A stretch of 64,000 nucleotides of DNA. It comes from Aptenodytes patagonicus. Taxonomy: Eukaryota; Chordata; Aves; Sphenisciformes; Spheniscidae. Position numbers and translations under genes: made by a program. The stretch's first letter is position 1; every line of letters begins with the position of its first letter. The stretch is taken from assembly GCF_965638725.1 (NCBI RefSeq), contig NC_134963.1, positions 10,258,501-10,322,500 on the forward strand, written 5' to 3'. This document shows positions 34,280 to 52,791 of the stretch, piece after piece. Below the pieces are notes generated by a model, which worked only from the letters and a program-made list of their open reading frames with translations, did not search any database and was not told where the DNA came from.

Positions 34280-34700
34280 TACAGCTTCTGATACATTTCT
34301 TGTATTTCCATGGTTTTTTTGTGTTTTCTGTCCTTTGGGACTCATCTAGTTCTGTTAAGGGAGTCAGTCAGAGAAGCCATCGAGGTGCCTCTGAACGGTT
34401 GGTGATTTACAGTAAATAATTTACTTTGCAACCGGAGATATTTTTGAGGAGGGATTTTTACGGGATCCAATTCTGCTTTGTCGTTCAGTCCTACCCAGCA
34501 CGTAGTTCTGGTAGAAGTAGTATGGGTGGACTTGCTAGAAATGAAGTGTAACCCCATAGTATTTTGTTTTTTTAATAGGAAACTAAAGCACATAATTTTT
34601 GATAATAATATTGTTACTCCACTTCATGAACTACTTTCCTACATAGCTTAGTATGACGTGTATCTTTTTCTAGGTACGCCCCAGAAAAATTAAGTTTAAT
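34280..34700. other. No feature seen
   Basis: AT-rich single-copy-looking DNA after the end of the 270-bp array. Nothing is recognised. Confidence 0.45.
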
Positions 34701-34707
34701 TCCCTAC

Positions 34708-34804
34708 CCGGTCACGTTGCTGATGCAGTAGATGCGGTTGTAGGAAAAGAGGCGATATCGCCGTTTCCAGTACGGGTCGCTCGCTCCGTTCAGCGCTTCG
34801 CACG
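34708..34804 (-). other. Exon-like segment, identity unknown
   Basis: A 97-base open segment between an acceptor-like CATTTACAG and a donor-like CGG|GTAGGG. In one frame it reads CEALNGASDPYWKRRYRLFS then YNRIYCISNVTG, rich in aromatic and basic residues and unlike the surrounding low-complexity peptides. I do not recognise the protein. It sits directly beside a GC-box patch (34860-34910). It could be a chance open frame. Confidence 0.3.
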
Positions 34805-34854
34805 CTGTAAATGAAGGTGATGCGAGAACTCCTGGCTGGGCCTTATGCCTTCTG

Positions 34855-35060
34855 GTGGTTGGCCCCGCCCCTTTCCCAGGGGATTGTGGGAAGGGCGGTG
34901 GGCGGGGCCCGGGCTGTCCTGGCCACAGCCTCTCCTGAGGGAGCTGGCTCTGCTCCTGGGCTCCTCTGGGGTCGGCGCCCTGCTGTCCCTGCAGGTGATG
35001 GCAGCTTTGGAGCCGGCTCAGCTGTTTGGGCAGATGTGGTTTGGCTTTTAGAGAAGCGGA
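34855..35060. promoter_or_regulatory. GC-box promoter-like patch
   Basis: Two GC boxes (CCCCGCCCC at 34863-34871; GGGCGGTGGGCGGGGCC at 34893-34909) flank GATTGTGGGAAG, in a short GC-rich island within AT-rich DNA. It looks like a small promoter of unknown gene, direction unknown. Confidence 0.4.
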
Positions 35061-38000
35061 GGTGTCTGTTTGGGGTAAGGGCTTCAGGACCAGCCAAGGT
35101 TAAACAGCATACGTAGTAGAAAGTACACTTGTACGCAGCTTTTTTTTAATCAGGTCAGTAATTTTGTATCGACTGTTCAGGGGTGGCAAGATGGTTTGAT
35201 AGTATGGTGTTTTGGTTTTTTTTTTCCCTAGGTGCATTGCATTTTCCTGGAATTCCTGATGTTATTGACAATGGAACCTTGTCTTTTTCACCAGTTTTGC
35301 TGTATACTGTGTAAGTTGCTGATATCTCTCTTAATAGGGCTGATGGTGAGATTATCTAGCATGGGTTAGGGTGAGCATCTTGTATGCACCTGTATATGGA
35401 GTTTTAGTATTTCTGAAGAAAGTAGCGAGGACATAAGACATAATGATCTTTCGGGGTACGGGACGGCTCATCGCCTTTCCTGATCACCCACAGAGTACCA
35501 TGTTGTCCCTAGAACCTTTGCAGCTTGCAGCAGGCCCCTCGCAGATTATAAGCATCAGGACCTCACTTGTTTTGAGGGTCTGTAGTAGAGCCTGGAGTCC
35601 ATGGGAAGACAGAAGATAGGAGGTGCCCACAGAATGCAGGGCACGGCTTGGAAGAGCAGCTCCTGAGGAGCGGCTGACACAGGGGATTCAGGGCTGCAAA
35701 TACAGGGCAGGAGCTGTCGGGAAGGAGTGGGGTTCCTTCCCTGACAGTTCAGGAGAAGAGAAGGGGTTTCTAAAGTTTTGGGACTGGGGGATGGTTGGGA
35801 AAGGGAAGAGAGTTCACCAGCCTTTCTCAGATTGGTTTTGCATTTGGGTGTCGATGAGGCCTGTTCTGTTGTAGTCTCTCTGCAGCTGATGGGAGGTATG
35901 ACAAAGTCACCAGAGACACAGCATAAACCATCCGGGTCTCCGTATCACAATATGCAGGGCTGAATGTCAAACAAGTCTCATCTTGGAAAGCATTAGGTAC
36001 ATTAAAATATACCCTCCAGAACTCTGAGGTCTCTGCTTCTCTGTGCCTTTTACTTACTTCATTTCAGACTTAATTTTTCCATCCATCCAGCTGTCACAGC
36101 CATTGTTACTTAGAGGCATTGACTAGGCACTTATTTCCAGTGCAGGTTTGTCACTGTCTTTCTTGAAATTCCTTGGAGAAGAGGGTGTGTATTACTTGCG
36201 CTCGTAACAATCTCCAGCCAGGGGTCTGTCTTTTATTGCAGTCCCGGGCATGCAAGCTTTTTCTGTTATTCCAGTTTTGCCTCTTTCCTTAAGTAAGTGT
36301 CCAGTGAGGTTTGTTCTAGTATCAGTCATAGCAGTTGTGTTCATCTTTTGTGGTTTTAGCACCAGTTTCTGTAGTCATAAGGTGTCCATTTTGGATCTTT
36401 GTCACCATGTCATGCCAGTGTGGTTTTTCCATCGGCCGACTGCTGCTGTAATTCCCTAAGGGGCTTTATAGGTAAGCAGGTAGTCTGTGTCATTTGTTTT
36501 GTTCTCTGTGTACTATACTGTATGTTACTCAGGTCTTTGAGTTTCTCCATCCAGGTCCTGTTTGTGCCCCCAGCCCCTGTCACGTAGAAACATGACACTA
36601 ACTACAAGTTAGAATATTTGAGTTTTAACACTTCCAGGAATATAGAAAGGGTTTTTAGTCAAAATTTCCTTTTAAGTACTAGCTATTGAAATTAAAGGTG
36701 AACTAGGAGAAAGGCTTGACTAAAAAAACTTCCCCTGAATTGTTCGGCTCACTTGTGATATAATTAGTTCAGTGACTCTCAAGCTAAAATTCTTAATATT
36801 CATCATTTTGCATTTGCGGTTTTAAGGCAGAAAAACATCTTCAGAACAAGCCATTTAGTCTTGGATGTAACAAAAAACCCCAAACCCTAAAAGGTACATC
36901 TCAAGTCTTTTAACAATAGCAAATTTTTAAAATTTCTATGGTATTCTTTTACAGCTTTGGGTTTTATTATTTTTTTTGCTAGAAAAGCCTGAATTTTAAA
37001 ATAGTTTTCAGATGTGCTGAAGCATACATTATGGCTAGAGAGACTAAAATATACCATTGTTATTTCTGGGTTGGTTATATATTCAAGGTCAGCATTAAAA
37101 TCATGATCTGTTAATTCCACCTTACTATACTGTGCAACGCCTTAGTCAGTACCATCCCGGGCACTGCAATGACTGATTGCAGGCGAGGAGCTGCTCTGCG
37201 CTGTGCAAGTTTTTTCCCCAAAGCCAGCAGCTGTAACCGGTGGCCCAGGAGTCAGCTGCCTGTAACCAGGGCCCAGCTCTGTCCTTGGCTCAGCTTTACA
37301 GAAGAAAAAAAATTTAAAAAGCAAACAAAAGTTGAGCTGTGAGACTGTAGGTAATGTACAGCCATGCAAGATAAAGTAAAGAAAGAACAAAGAAGTGAAG
37401 CCATCAACCCAGTCATAGTAGTCAAAGGACTTTGGAGAAAAATACCAACGTTAAGTGTAAAACCCTGAGGAAAAGAAGCCTTGCTGGAAGACAGTAAGAC
37501 AGCAAGATCAAAGGTCAGCCCAGTCCCAGCAGCAATGGAAGGAGACATGGAGCAGAAGTATTTCAGTTGACAGCTAATACAGTTGAGTGCCACACAAACT
37601 CATGGAAAGACTCACAAGATGAAAGACTCACAAGATAAATGAAAGTATTTTTTAACTCTGTATTTTTACATGAGAAAATGCTGCAAACCCAACATGCTGT
37701 CAAGGTATTTCTTGCTCTTTTCTGGGAAATCAGAAACAGAATACTTTAGGGCTTCTTTTTTCAGCCTTCATGTACGAACATAAGCTACCTCTGTACCAAG
37801 TAAAATGAAAAGCTAGAAGGATCACACACGCATCTCTGCCACACATTAATTAGATGGAAAGGGAAGGAACTTTAAGGAAAATGGGCTCTGTGTGTGTGTT
37901 GAGAGGAAGATGAGGCAATTTTAGGGAAGTAGCAGGAAGCTTTTGCTATTCACAAGGTATTTAAAGATTTAGAGTCCAAAAGGAAAGAGTTTGAACCAGG

Positions 38001-40529
38001 GACCAGTTCAGGCAGAACTTTCCAACAGCAGCAAAGAAACCCACTGGAACTGGGTTGCATGCTGCATCTTAGCCAAATGCATTGTTCCTTTCTGTTCCTT
38101 ATGTCTGTTTTCATATTGCCTTCCCAGAAATCCACATAGAGTTACCAGATCCGATGCTGTGCTTCCAACAGGAAGAGTCTCAGGAAACCTTCCAGCTCTC
38201 TTGCTTACCTCTTCAGTGGATTTACGGTTTAACTAACACAACCAATAAGCTGTTGTTTTCCATCACAAAGTTCACAAATCCTATAGAAGAAAGATTTTTT
38301 GGAACAACTGGGACTTGTTTACACTCACTTTGAATAGGAAGACAAACAGAAATGTAAATTGTCAATAGCAAGATGTACTGAAAAAACAGGCAGACATCTG
38401 GAAAACACCTGATGGAAAGTAATCAGCAGTTTATAAAGGAGAAAGACAGAGAGGTTACAGAATGATTCTCATATCTGACTTCCAAGATTAGCCTTCACAC
38501 AAACACTGCATGAGTGGGGCCACATTTCTGACAGGGGACGTGAACACTGGCCACCTCTAGCACCTGCCAGAGCACAGATGTTGTTTTGCAGACTCACCAA
38601 AGCCGCCTTTGGAACCAGAGTTTAAGCTCTAGCACGCTTCTGAAGCTAGCTGGAGTTTCATGCATGGTGAAAAGACACATCAGAACAAGATAACCATCAA
38701 CAGACATGGCATGTATTGATGCAATGAAGTTCATAAGTCTTCTACATGCCTCAAATGTTTTTCTTATTTTTTAAGCTTGTCAAGTGTTACATATATGCAA
38801 TTTAGTAGAAAGAATATCAGAAAATGAAACGTACACAACACAAACTGGCATATTTGGTCTGCAGAGAAAGTCCTGGGCTGCAAAGCTTGATGTCATCAAA
38901 CCTACACTAGTATTTCTTCAAATAAACAGAGCTTGTACTCAGTAGTTCCTCACAAGCCTTCATGAGTCTTTCTTTGAGTGTACCACCTCCCCCAGTGCAG
39001 GCAGTTCAGCTTCCAGAGCATCCAGGGGCTCTTACTGAAACAGGCCAGCCCACACAAACCACAAGCTTACACCCAAGCGCCCATCTCTACAGTCTTTGAC
39101 TCCAAGTTTAAAGAGTGCCCATTACACTTGATGCTTACAGATGGAGCAGATCAGCGTCCAATTCTGGTGAAATACAGGAAATATGCACGATATTTTGAAC
39201 TAACCCTACTTCAACAAGGATTACAAGAGTGTTAGGTCAATCAGTAGCTTGTCAAAACCTCCACTGAGACAAGATGCAGTGTAGTTATATACCTTGAAGT
39301 AACTCGCTGAAGTACATGCTATTGCAAATACAGCGTTCTGCCAGAGGGAACAAAGAAAGCGAGAGCCAACTACAGTCAACGAAAAAGTAAGCACACACAT
39401 AAACCTATCTATGGCAAAAACAAAGTTTGTAATATTCTGGGGAAAAAAAATTACATACTTTGCTGTGAAAGCCAAAGAGGGGATGGAGAGCTGAGTTTCA
39501 ACAAGCCAATTCTCAGCATTGTTACAGACCTGTCAGTTACAGCTAAGCTCTCTTTAGTTTCAGGTCACATTTTCTATGTTTTCATATTAATTAGAGAAGT
39601 TTCTAGCTGCCATTATCCAACTACACCTTTTCTGTGTAGAATCAGACTGTTCAGTTCTTTGGCACACTCTGATTTTAGGCTAAAAAAATTCATTAAAAGC
39701 CCATTACAGTGATGTAAGCTTACTTGCATTGCTCCCAGAAATCACGTTTCAAACCCTTGGCCTGAGAAAAACGTTTTTGCAATAAAATGAAAACATCTGG
39801 TCTCTAAGGATCTCTCAAGTAATTATTTTCAAGATTTCATGGGAACAGGGTGATAGCTATATGAATATCAATATAAAAAGTGTCAAAAAAAAGTCTGTGA
39901 ATCATCAGATGCACTGGAATCTATTTGCATTACTCTGTGCTCAACAGTTCAAAATACTGATGATTTCATAACTTTCTTACACCAAAGATAAAACATTTCT
40001 GCCTGTCTTTAAAGAAACTTCACCTGTGTTTTTTTGGATGGCTTCCCTAATTTAATTTCAAGCTGGTATAATCATATAGTGGAATGAGTATTTACAAATA
40101 TTAAATGTAGGCTACTCACTACTGCAGTGTTCAAGTGACAGTAATTTTTTAGATAAGCTAACATATACACAGCAGTGTATTTATGGTTTATAAAACAGCA
40201 GTTCATTTTAAAGCAAAATTCCAATCATTCTATATATGCACAGTACTATGCTGATTTGGTAATACAGGGACACAATTTAATGATTTTCTTTGCATTTGTT
40301 TTTACAAGATTCAGATGCCAAAAACAAAACAGAACATTAAGTTACCTGATTTAAAAAAGAAAAATCACATACGTTTACAACATCAAAAGAATAAGACGAA
40401 ATATAAACCTTTGCTACTTACAATTAATCTATACAGATTAACCAAATCACAAATCTGTCACAATATAAACGTTTAATTGTTACAATGAATAAGAACATAC
40501 AGAAAATGATTTTTTTTTTTTTTTTTTTT
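35061..40529. other. Intergenic DNA downstream of MAPK1, no gene recognised
   Basis: AT-rich DNA with short open frames on both strands. I looked for exons of YPEL1, which follows MAPK1 in human, and saw none. Open frames at 38082-38333 and 38978-39235 (plus strand) match nothing I know. The end of the MAPK1 3'UTR could extend into the upper part of this stretch. Confidence 0.45.
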
Positions 40530-43500
40530 ATAAAATCTTCCTTTGCTTTTTATTTTAAACTTACCATTAACTAAATTAGCTATGCAGGACTTGTGGGGTA
40601 CATGACTAAGAAGGCACCAACAGTACAAAGCAAAGACAAAGCAGTTTGAGTATTTTAAGAGTGCTCTACACTGATACAACACAAGAAAAGGCAACAATAG
40701 TAAGTAAACCAGCTGCAACCTTTAGAAATTTGTTCTAGATTTACAAAGGTAGTCCAACTTTTACATTTCCTCCAATGTTTCACTTAGTTTGATCACAGCA
40801 CATGCTACAAAAACCATTGTAAGCTTCACTTTACTAATGTGCACCTTTCACTAATTTAGTGTCTTGATTTCAATTGTTAACTAAACCATTTTGAACCACA
40901 AATGTATTTAAAACTTAGTAAAAGGATTGTTTGGACTTTTTTGTTTAAACCACTGCATTTACAAAAATATGTCCCCTAAAATCTGGGATTGCTTGAAGAC
41001 ATTGCTGTACAAATATAAAAGTACTATGCAAGGGACCAAATTCATGAGTATATGGTGTGTTATGTATAGACCTATATTTATACCATATCACTGTGCTGTA
41101 ACAACACAATAAATTTATCAATAACCAAGGACTATATAAACTACACTAACATAAGCAAATATATATTAATAAAGTTTAAATCTATAGTACAGTTGCTCAG
41201 CAAACAACTTCGACATGGTATAAATATATCGTAGCATATTACAGTGGGCAGCAACAACAGGTTTTTCTTTTTCTCATTTTGTAAGGAAAACCATGCTCAA
41301 CTCCTTGGGTTTCATTTGGCCAGTGCTGAGTTATGTCACCACTGCTACTCCTGAAAGCTCATAGTGCACCACACTGCTCAGCCCATGTAGTGTGTTGTAC
41401 ACTTCAGATTTGATATAACATGTGATACTGATGAGGAAGAGTCTGGCGACAGTCAGGACAGCAGAGCAAGACGCTTATTTGCTAAAGCATCCATGAGAAT
41501 TTTATGTTTGCATATTTTTCTTCCGCTGTAAGGTTGGAATGTTGTTGACAGTGAACTGTTTACATTCCTTATTCCCAAAACATCTTTACCATGAAATATG
41601 CATGTTACTTCGATTAAGAGTTGCTGTTCTCCGCTCTAAAATACAAAAACTACATAAAGAAAAAAAAATGTAAAATGATGAAATAACTGACCTAACACAG
41701 TGTTGTTATAGGCACCGTCTTTTAAACTATTTTCAAAATCTGACAAAAAAAAAAATCATGCTTCTGCATTTGACGCATCAACAAATTCAACCCAACAATG
41801 TTTACTGAATTCAGTAAAAGATTGATGAATGTGGTTACTGATACCAATGGATGCCAATTGGATTCAGCAAGAATAGCTAAGGAAGAAAGCCCGAAAGCAC
41901 CAGATGTTAGGTAAAGCAAACCCTCGGCTTCTCATTCTGAGAGACAGAATGCAAGGGTAAGTCTACACCTCCCCAAAAATCCAAAATTAAAGTATTAAAA
42001 AAATGAATTGGGAAAGAGAAGGATGAAGTAAGCTGCCAAAGTTCTTCCTTAATAAATTAAAACTGAGGTGTTACAAACTAATTTCAGTAACAGTCTCTTT
42101 CCAACCATGCCAAAAGTGATTCTTGTAGTAATGATGATCGTACAAGTAGCAGAGATTCTAGAAATATTTCAACTTTTCAAAACTGAGAAAAGCATTTTGG
42201 TAAAGATGTGTAGAAATGTCAAGAGAAATTTCTACACTAGTATCAACAGTCAAGTGCATATTTCTATAGAAATGTTTTTAGCATAGGTTCCATACCACAA
42301 TTCAATGATCACTTGTGCAGTGTCCTGACAATGCTCCTAATATGTTCCCCGCAACAGAGATTTATGTACCACAGAAACTTCCTAATAGAAAATGCCCTTT
42401 AATGATGAACCCTTGCTTATTAAAAAACAGTTTTGGCAGACTAACACTTAAACTATAGGAAAAAGAAAATTTTGAAATGGAATCTTGTAAGCACCCTTAT
42501 CTATTGAAGTCTAAGTTAATGGCTTTCTAGATTTCTTTGAAAAGCAGACTAAATGGTATGAGGAAGCCTGGAGTTATTAACCAGCAAGCATCCTTATATA
42601 CTACAGTAGCAATTGAACATGATTTCCATTCAAACACATTACCCAAGAGGAAACCAAAAACTAATTCTTAATGTTAATGTGAAGATACAAGATTTAAATT
42701 TATTTCCAGGAATTACAAGTGCATTTTGTTCATATTAGCAAGCAGTCTTTATACAATCCATTCTTCACTGCTGCCAAAATAAAATGAGAAAAAGACAGCA
42801 GAGATATGAAAAGCTAAAAATAGAACTATTTTTCCTAAATTATTTGTTGAATAGCATTTCAGTTGAACACAACTCGGAGGTAACAATAGATTATTTTTTT
42901 TCTCAATCATAGGCATGTGGCACTTAGACAATCATCTTTGCACAGAAAGCTTTAACAGTCATGCGAGGGCACAGTAATTATTTTAAACAAGGCAAATTTC
43001 TCACCACAGAGAGCAGTGGGGAAAGAAAAGGAGGCACTGCACTGGAACATAACACCTAGTAAACTCCACATTATACAATTTCAGTAACAAATACTTGAAA
43101 AGATCATTAAAAGGTATACAATTTTAAACATTATTTAGTGCTAGCTTTGTTTGGTTGTCCTAACTCAGCATTATCAGAAAAGTTTGATAGTACTTGACAA
43201 CAGAACAGTACTTCATGTCACGAGCTCATGGAGGCTTGATTACAAATCACCATAGTGTAGGTTGCAAGAAATGAACTTGAGATGCTGACATGCTGTAGGA
43301 GCAAAAGTAAAATCAAACTTTCTCGTTTAAAGATGCAGTGTTCCTCTCTGCAAAAATTCTGAATGTCAGTGATTAGATTCAAATGTAAAAAATATCAATC
43401 CTCATTTGAAGCATTTCATTGGTATGCAGTATGTAGACTGAGTTTATTAACATCGTATTTTGGTTTCTCGCTTGCCACCACGTATGGATGCCTTCCACAG

Positions 43501-44406
43501 AGAAAAGCATTCACCATTAGATCATCATGCCATTATGTTCTTTGTTAATCTTCCACCACACGGTGAGTGACTAAGTTGGCGAGCTGCCACTCATTCTCTT
43601 TGCACAAGACTTATAAACATTACTACATGGTATGAACTTTGGAAGTACTACGCCTCCGACATGGTTAAACTTTAAATGATCTCTTTTAGAAAAGGCAGGG
43701 GGAAAAAGGTACAAATTTTGTCAATACCTGGAAAAAATGTTTCTTAGATGAATTCAATTAAGTTGGGTTCCTATGTGGCTCTTACGCTGTATAGAATACC
43801 TGTATGTACAGCACAGGACACCCAAACAAGTGCATAAGCAAGATTAACATGAACATGACTTATGCTGTAATCTATAGCATAATGGTATAAACTCCATTGG
43901 ATGCTAACCATTTCTATTTAAAAAGGAAGTGCAAAAAAAAATCTGGGATGTCACTGACTTAAAGTGCCCTGAATAGTAGCTTTTCTAAAAAAAAAAAAAA
44001 AATGCCAGCGACTTCAGTAAAGTCAGAAAAACATAGTTCATGGTGTAAACTTCTTACAGGTTAATGAATTATCTTCTTGGATATTGATCCAGGAGTGAAA
44101 GGAACCACTGCATCTTTCAAACCAGAAAGCAAGCAGTTAAAATACGGCCAGCAGTAGGTGCACTTACAGTACAGTACTGCAACAGGTCAACAATGGGCAT
44201 TACGCATAGGAGTGTCAATTACAATTCTTCAGGCTTAAAAGATTCATTGAAAGCATGAAAAGCCAAAACTACCAGGAACTGCCCTCCTGAATGGCTCAAA
44301 GGAGTTAGTGGATAAGCTGAGAGAGGCCACAAGACATGACCAACAATAAAGAACTGGGAAGAGGAACAGCAACGTTTGAGCATGCCCAGTCCTTTAAGTC
44401 CTTGTC
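40530..44406 (-). other. MAPK1: MAPK1 exon 9 (3'UTR only)
   Basis: The 5' boundary is a clear acceptor TTTTTTGTAG. The exon begins GACAAGGACTTAAAGGACTG, and the following CTTCCCAGTTCTT, GCTTATCCACT, CTCCTTTGAGCC and TCTGGTAGTT-like words line up with the human MAPK1 3'UTR as I recall it, where the stop codon also lies in the preceding exon. The 3' end is uncertain: I place it after an AATAAA on the minus strand at 40548-40553, giving about 3.9 kb, close to the several-kilobase mammalian 3'UTR. It is rich in AU-type elements. Confidence 0.65.
40548..40553 (-). promoter_or_regulatory. MAPK1: Candidate MAPK1 polyadenylation signal
   Basis: AATAAA on the minus strand, followed within 20 bases by a long genomic A tract (plus-strand T run 40510-40529). 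The position fits the expected 3'UTR length, but ATTAAA variants further downstream (for example near 40275) are alternatives. Confidence 0.4.
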
Positions 44407-44547
44407 CTACAAAAAAGAGCAGAGACATATTTCAGTGAAGAAAGTTTTAACATTGCCTTTTAAAACAAGCATACTTTCCTATTTCTATGCTTTATGTACA
44501 CTATGTTTACCATGAGTCAGAGACAGCAGTACCAATATATGTTAAAA

Positions 44548-44645
44548 AAAAAAAGCCAGAGACAGTGAGTATCAGTACATTACATTTTAAGTTAAAATTA
44601 TAAATCTTCAAAAGATTAGGAAGATTAATCATAACTAATGAATGA
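44548..44645 (+). repeat. Direct repeat, copy 1, in MAPK1 intron 8
   Basis: Shares GTCAGAGACAGTGA-like, ATCAGTACATT, then AATCTTCAAAAGATTAGGAA and GATTAATCATAACTAAT with 46215-46305. The second half is almost perfectly conserved. Confidence 0.9.
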
Positions 44646-45877
44646 AGTACATTATTTGGTCATCTGAAGAATCTGTTATTTTCACACTGCTGCTCAATTC
44701 CAGAAACTACAGACACGGGGGAAATTTTGAATCTCAAGAAATAACACACTGAGAAGAGCTAGCTGATAAAGTACAGAGGGTGTGTAAGGAGAGTAGAAAT
44801 GCACAGGATGAGACCGTTAACTGTCCATTTTAAGCCAGCTCCTGGGGACTGGCCTTCACTAGGATGTCAACTACTTATGTTTGCACTGTTGTGATGTGGA
44901 ATAGCTAAGAATTCTAACCACAAATTACTAGGACAAATTACCAGTATATCACTATCAAGCTGAGTACAGTATTTAAATTGCAGTATCACGTCAGCCAAAT
45001 CAACTCTTCATCATAGCATTTAAAGGTAACATTTTTAGCAAACCAGAAATTTCCGTTAGCACCAGATCACTGATATATCTTTATCCCTAATCCCTTTATC
45101 CCTTAATCCCTAATACAACCTAGGTAAGTATGGTCTGGGCAAAGAGGCAAGCAGGAGAGATCATAAACTATGATTTACCACATGTTAGCTATTTGCTCTC
45201 CCTTCTTTCATACTACGGCCTCTTAGTAACAGGTTTCATCTTACTTCTAAAAATTTATGTCATTTTCTTCCAGAATGTGTACGTGTACTGCTAGTGCCTC
45301 TTATACAGAATTAGCTTTAGAAAACACAGACGGGGAAATAAGCACCACGCATGTTACTGTGTCCCAGGTCTAATTCTATTGGCAATGCCCAGCTAATAAT
45401 AAGAGCCAGATGTGTGAACCTCAGATTTACCTAGCTTTTAATTATTAAAATAGTTTCAAGTGTTAGCTAGTAAGCTTAAATTAACAAAATACAGTATTTC
45501 TAAAGATCAAAACTACTTCGTTTGTGAACTTCTTTACATTTGAATATTGAAGCCAGTGGCAACAGAAGTTACTCTAAGTAAAAACTGTATTTTCAAAAGT
45601 TTCCTCCACTTTTTTCTTTTTTTTTTTTTTCTTCTTTCTTTCATAGATTTCTTGCAGCAAGGAAGTTCACTGGCTCAAAACGTAACCTTTCTGCTGGAAC
45701 TGCCAACAAAAAATGGTGACTGGAGAACGCTGCTGTTGACAGAGAATAGCACAGAAACTACTTTTAAGACCATGAAACAGGCAACCTAGATTAGGGCTGT
45801 CATCTTTGTTTTGTTTTTCTTTTCCAGTCACAAAACTTTGATACTTTAAACTATTAGTATCACAGAAGTTTCACAAG

Positions 45878-46106
45878 ACTAGATATAAGGAAGAAATTTT
45901 TTACACTGAGGGTGGTGAAACACTGGCACAGGTTGCCCAGAGAGGTGGTGGATGCCCCATCCCTGGAAACGTTCAAGGTCAGGTTGGACGGGGCTCTGAG
46001 CAACCTGATCTAGTGGACGATGTCCTTGCTCATTGCAGGGGGGTTGGACTAGATGACCTTTAAAGGTCCCTTCCAACCCAAACCATTCTGTGATTCTATG
46101 ATTCTA
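45878..46106 (+). mobile_element. CR1 LINE 3' end in MAPK1 intron 8
   Basis: Contains GAAACACTGGCACAGGTTGC, CCAGAGAGGTGGTGGATGCC, GACTAGATGACCTTTAAAGG and the terminal TGTGATTCTATGATTCTA. It is a different subfamily from the 9388 copy and antisense to MAPK1. Confidence 0.95.
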
Positions 46107-46214
46107 AGTATTACAAAAATTATTCAAGTCAGTATTTGACCAATTTCACCGACTGAGACTTGCAAGCCTCATGGTATATGAAGACCAGTTAAGTTCATTG
46201 ATTTTAAAGAAAAA

Positions 46215-46305
46215 AAAAGTCAGAGACAGTGAATAATCAGTACATTTAAAATTTTAATTTAAAATGTAATCTTCAAAAGATTAGGAAGATTAATCATAAC
46301 TAATT
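46215..46305 (+). repeat. Direct repeat, copy 2, in MAPK1 intron 8
   Basis: Partner of 44548-44645, about 1.66 kb away in the same orientation; the CR1 tail lies between the two copies. Confidence 0.9.
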
Positions 46306-46869
46306 TATAAATAAGTAGATACCTATTCTTATTTACTCACACTGTTTCAGAGGTACTTAAAACTGAAGTTAAGTCATACTGAAGCTTCATGGGTTTTTTT
46401 TTCCCTTTAAAATAATTTAAGGGATTTCTCCTCTGTATGTTACATTTAAGGAAGAATTTTTTTTAAAAGCATTTGAAGCCATATGACAAAATAGTCTGCA
46501 ATATATGAAGAACATTGCCCCCTGAAAATGTTTTTTGAATAAAATTTGCATTTCAAAGTGTTACCATAGCTTTTATTCTGAGAAGCACTATTTAAATGTA
46601 GTTCTTATTCCTTAAATGTAACCTAAAAACTAGGTAAACATCTCAGGCAATTGCCTGGATTCCCTGTAGACACTTGAATGTTGTAGGCAAAACTAAACTG
46701 TTTCTTCAACAACAGAACAGGACTGAGGTCAAATGAATAAGCATAAAGATATCCTTTAACAGATAGTTATCGTATCAACAGAAAAGTTAAGTTCTATATT
46801 TCACTAGTGGTAACAAAGTTCCAAAATTCTTCCCCCTGCCCAAGTGGTTTCGTATTGCTGTGACTTTAC

Positions 46870-52791
<5,922 letters not shown>

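Larger units (their letters stand above)
44407..46869 (-). other. MAPK1: MAPK1 intron 8
   Basis: Lies between donor ATAG|GTAAAG, just after the stop codon, and acceptor TTTTGTAG. It contains a CR1 tail and two copies of a roughly 100-base direct repeat (separate entries). A plus-strand open frame at 45547-45789 follows a long pyrimidine tract and matches nothing I know. Confidence 0.9.

Noticed and set aside
35061-40500. YPEL1 expected downstream of MAPK1
   Set aside because: I looked for its characteristic zinc-binding Yippee exons in the open frames and splice-flanked segments and saw none.
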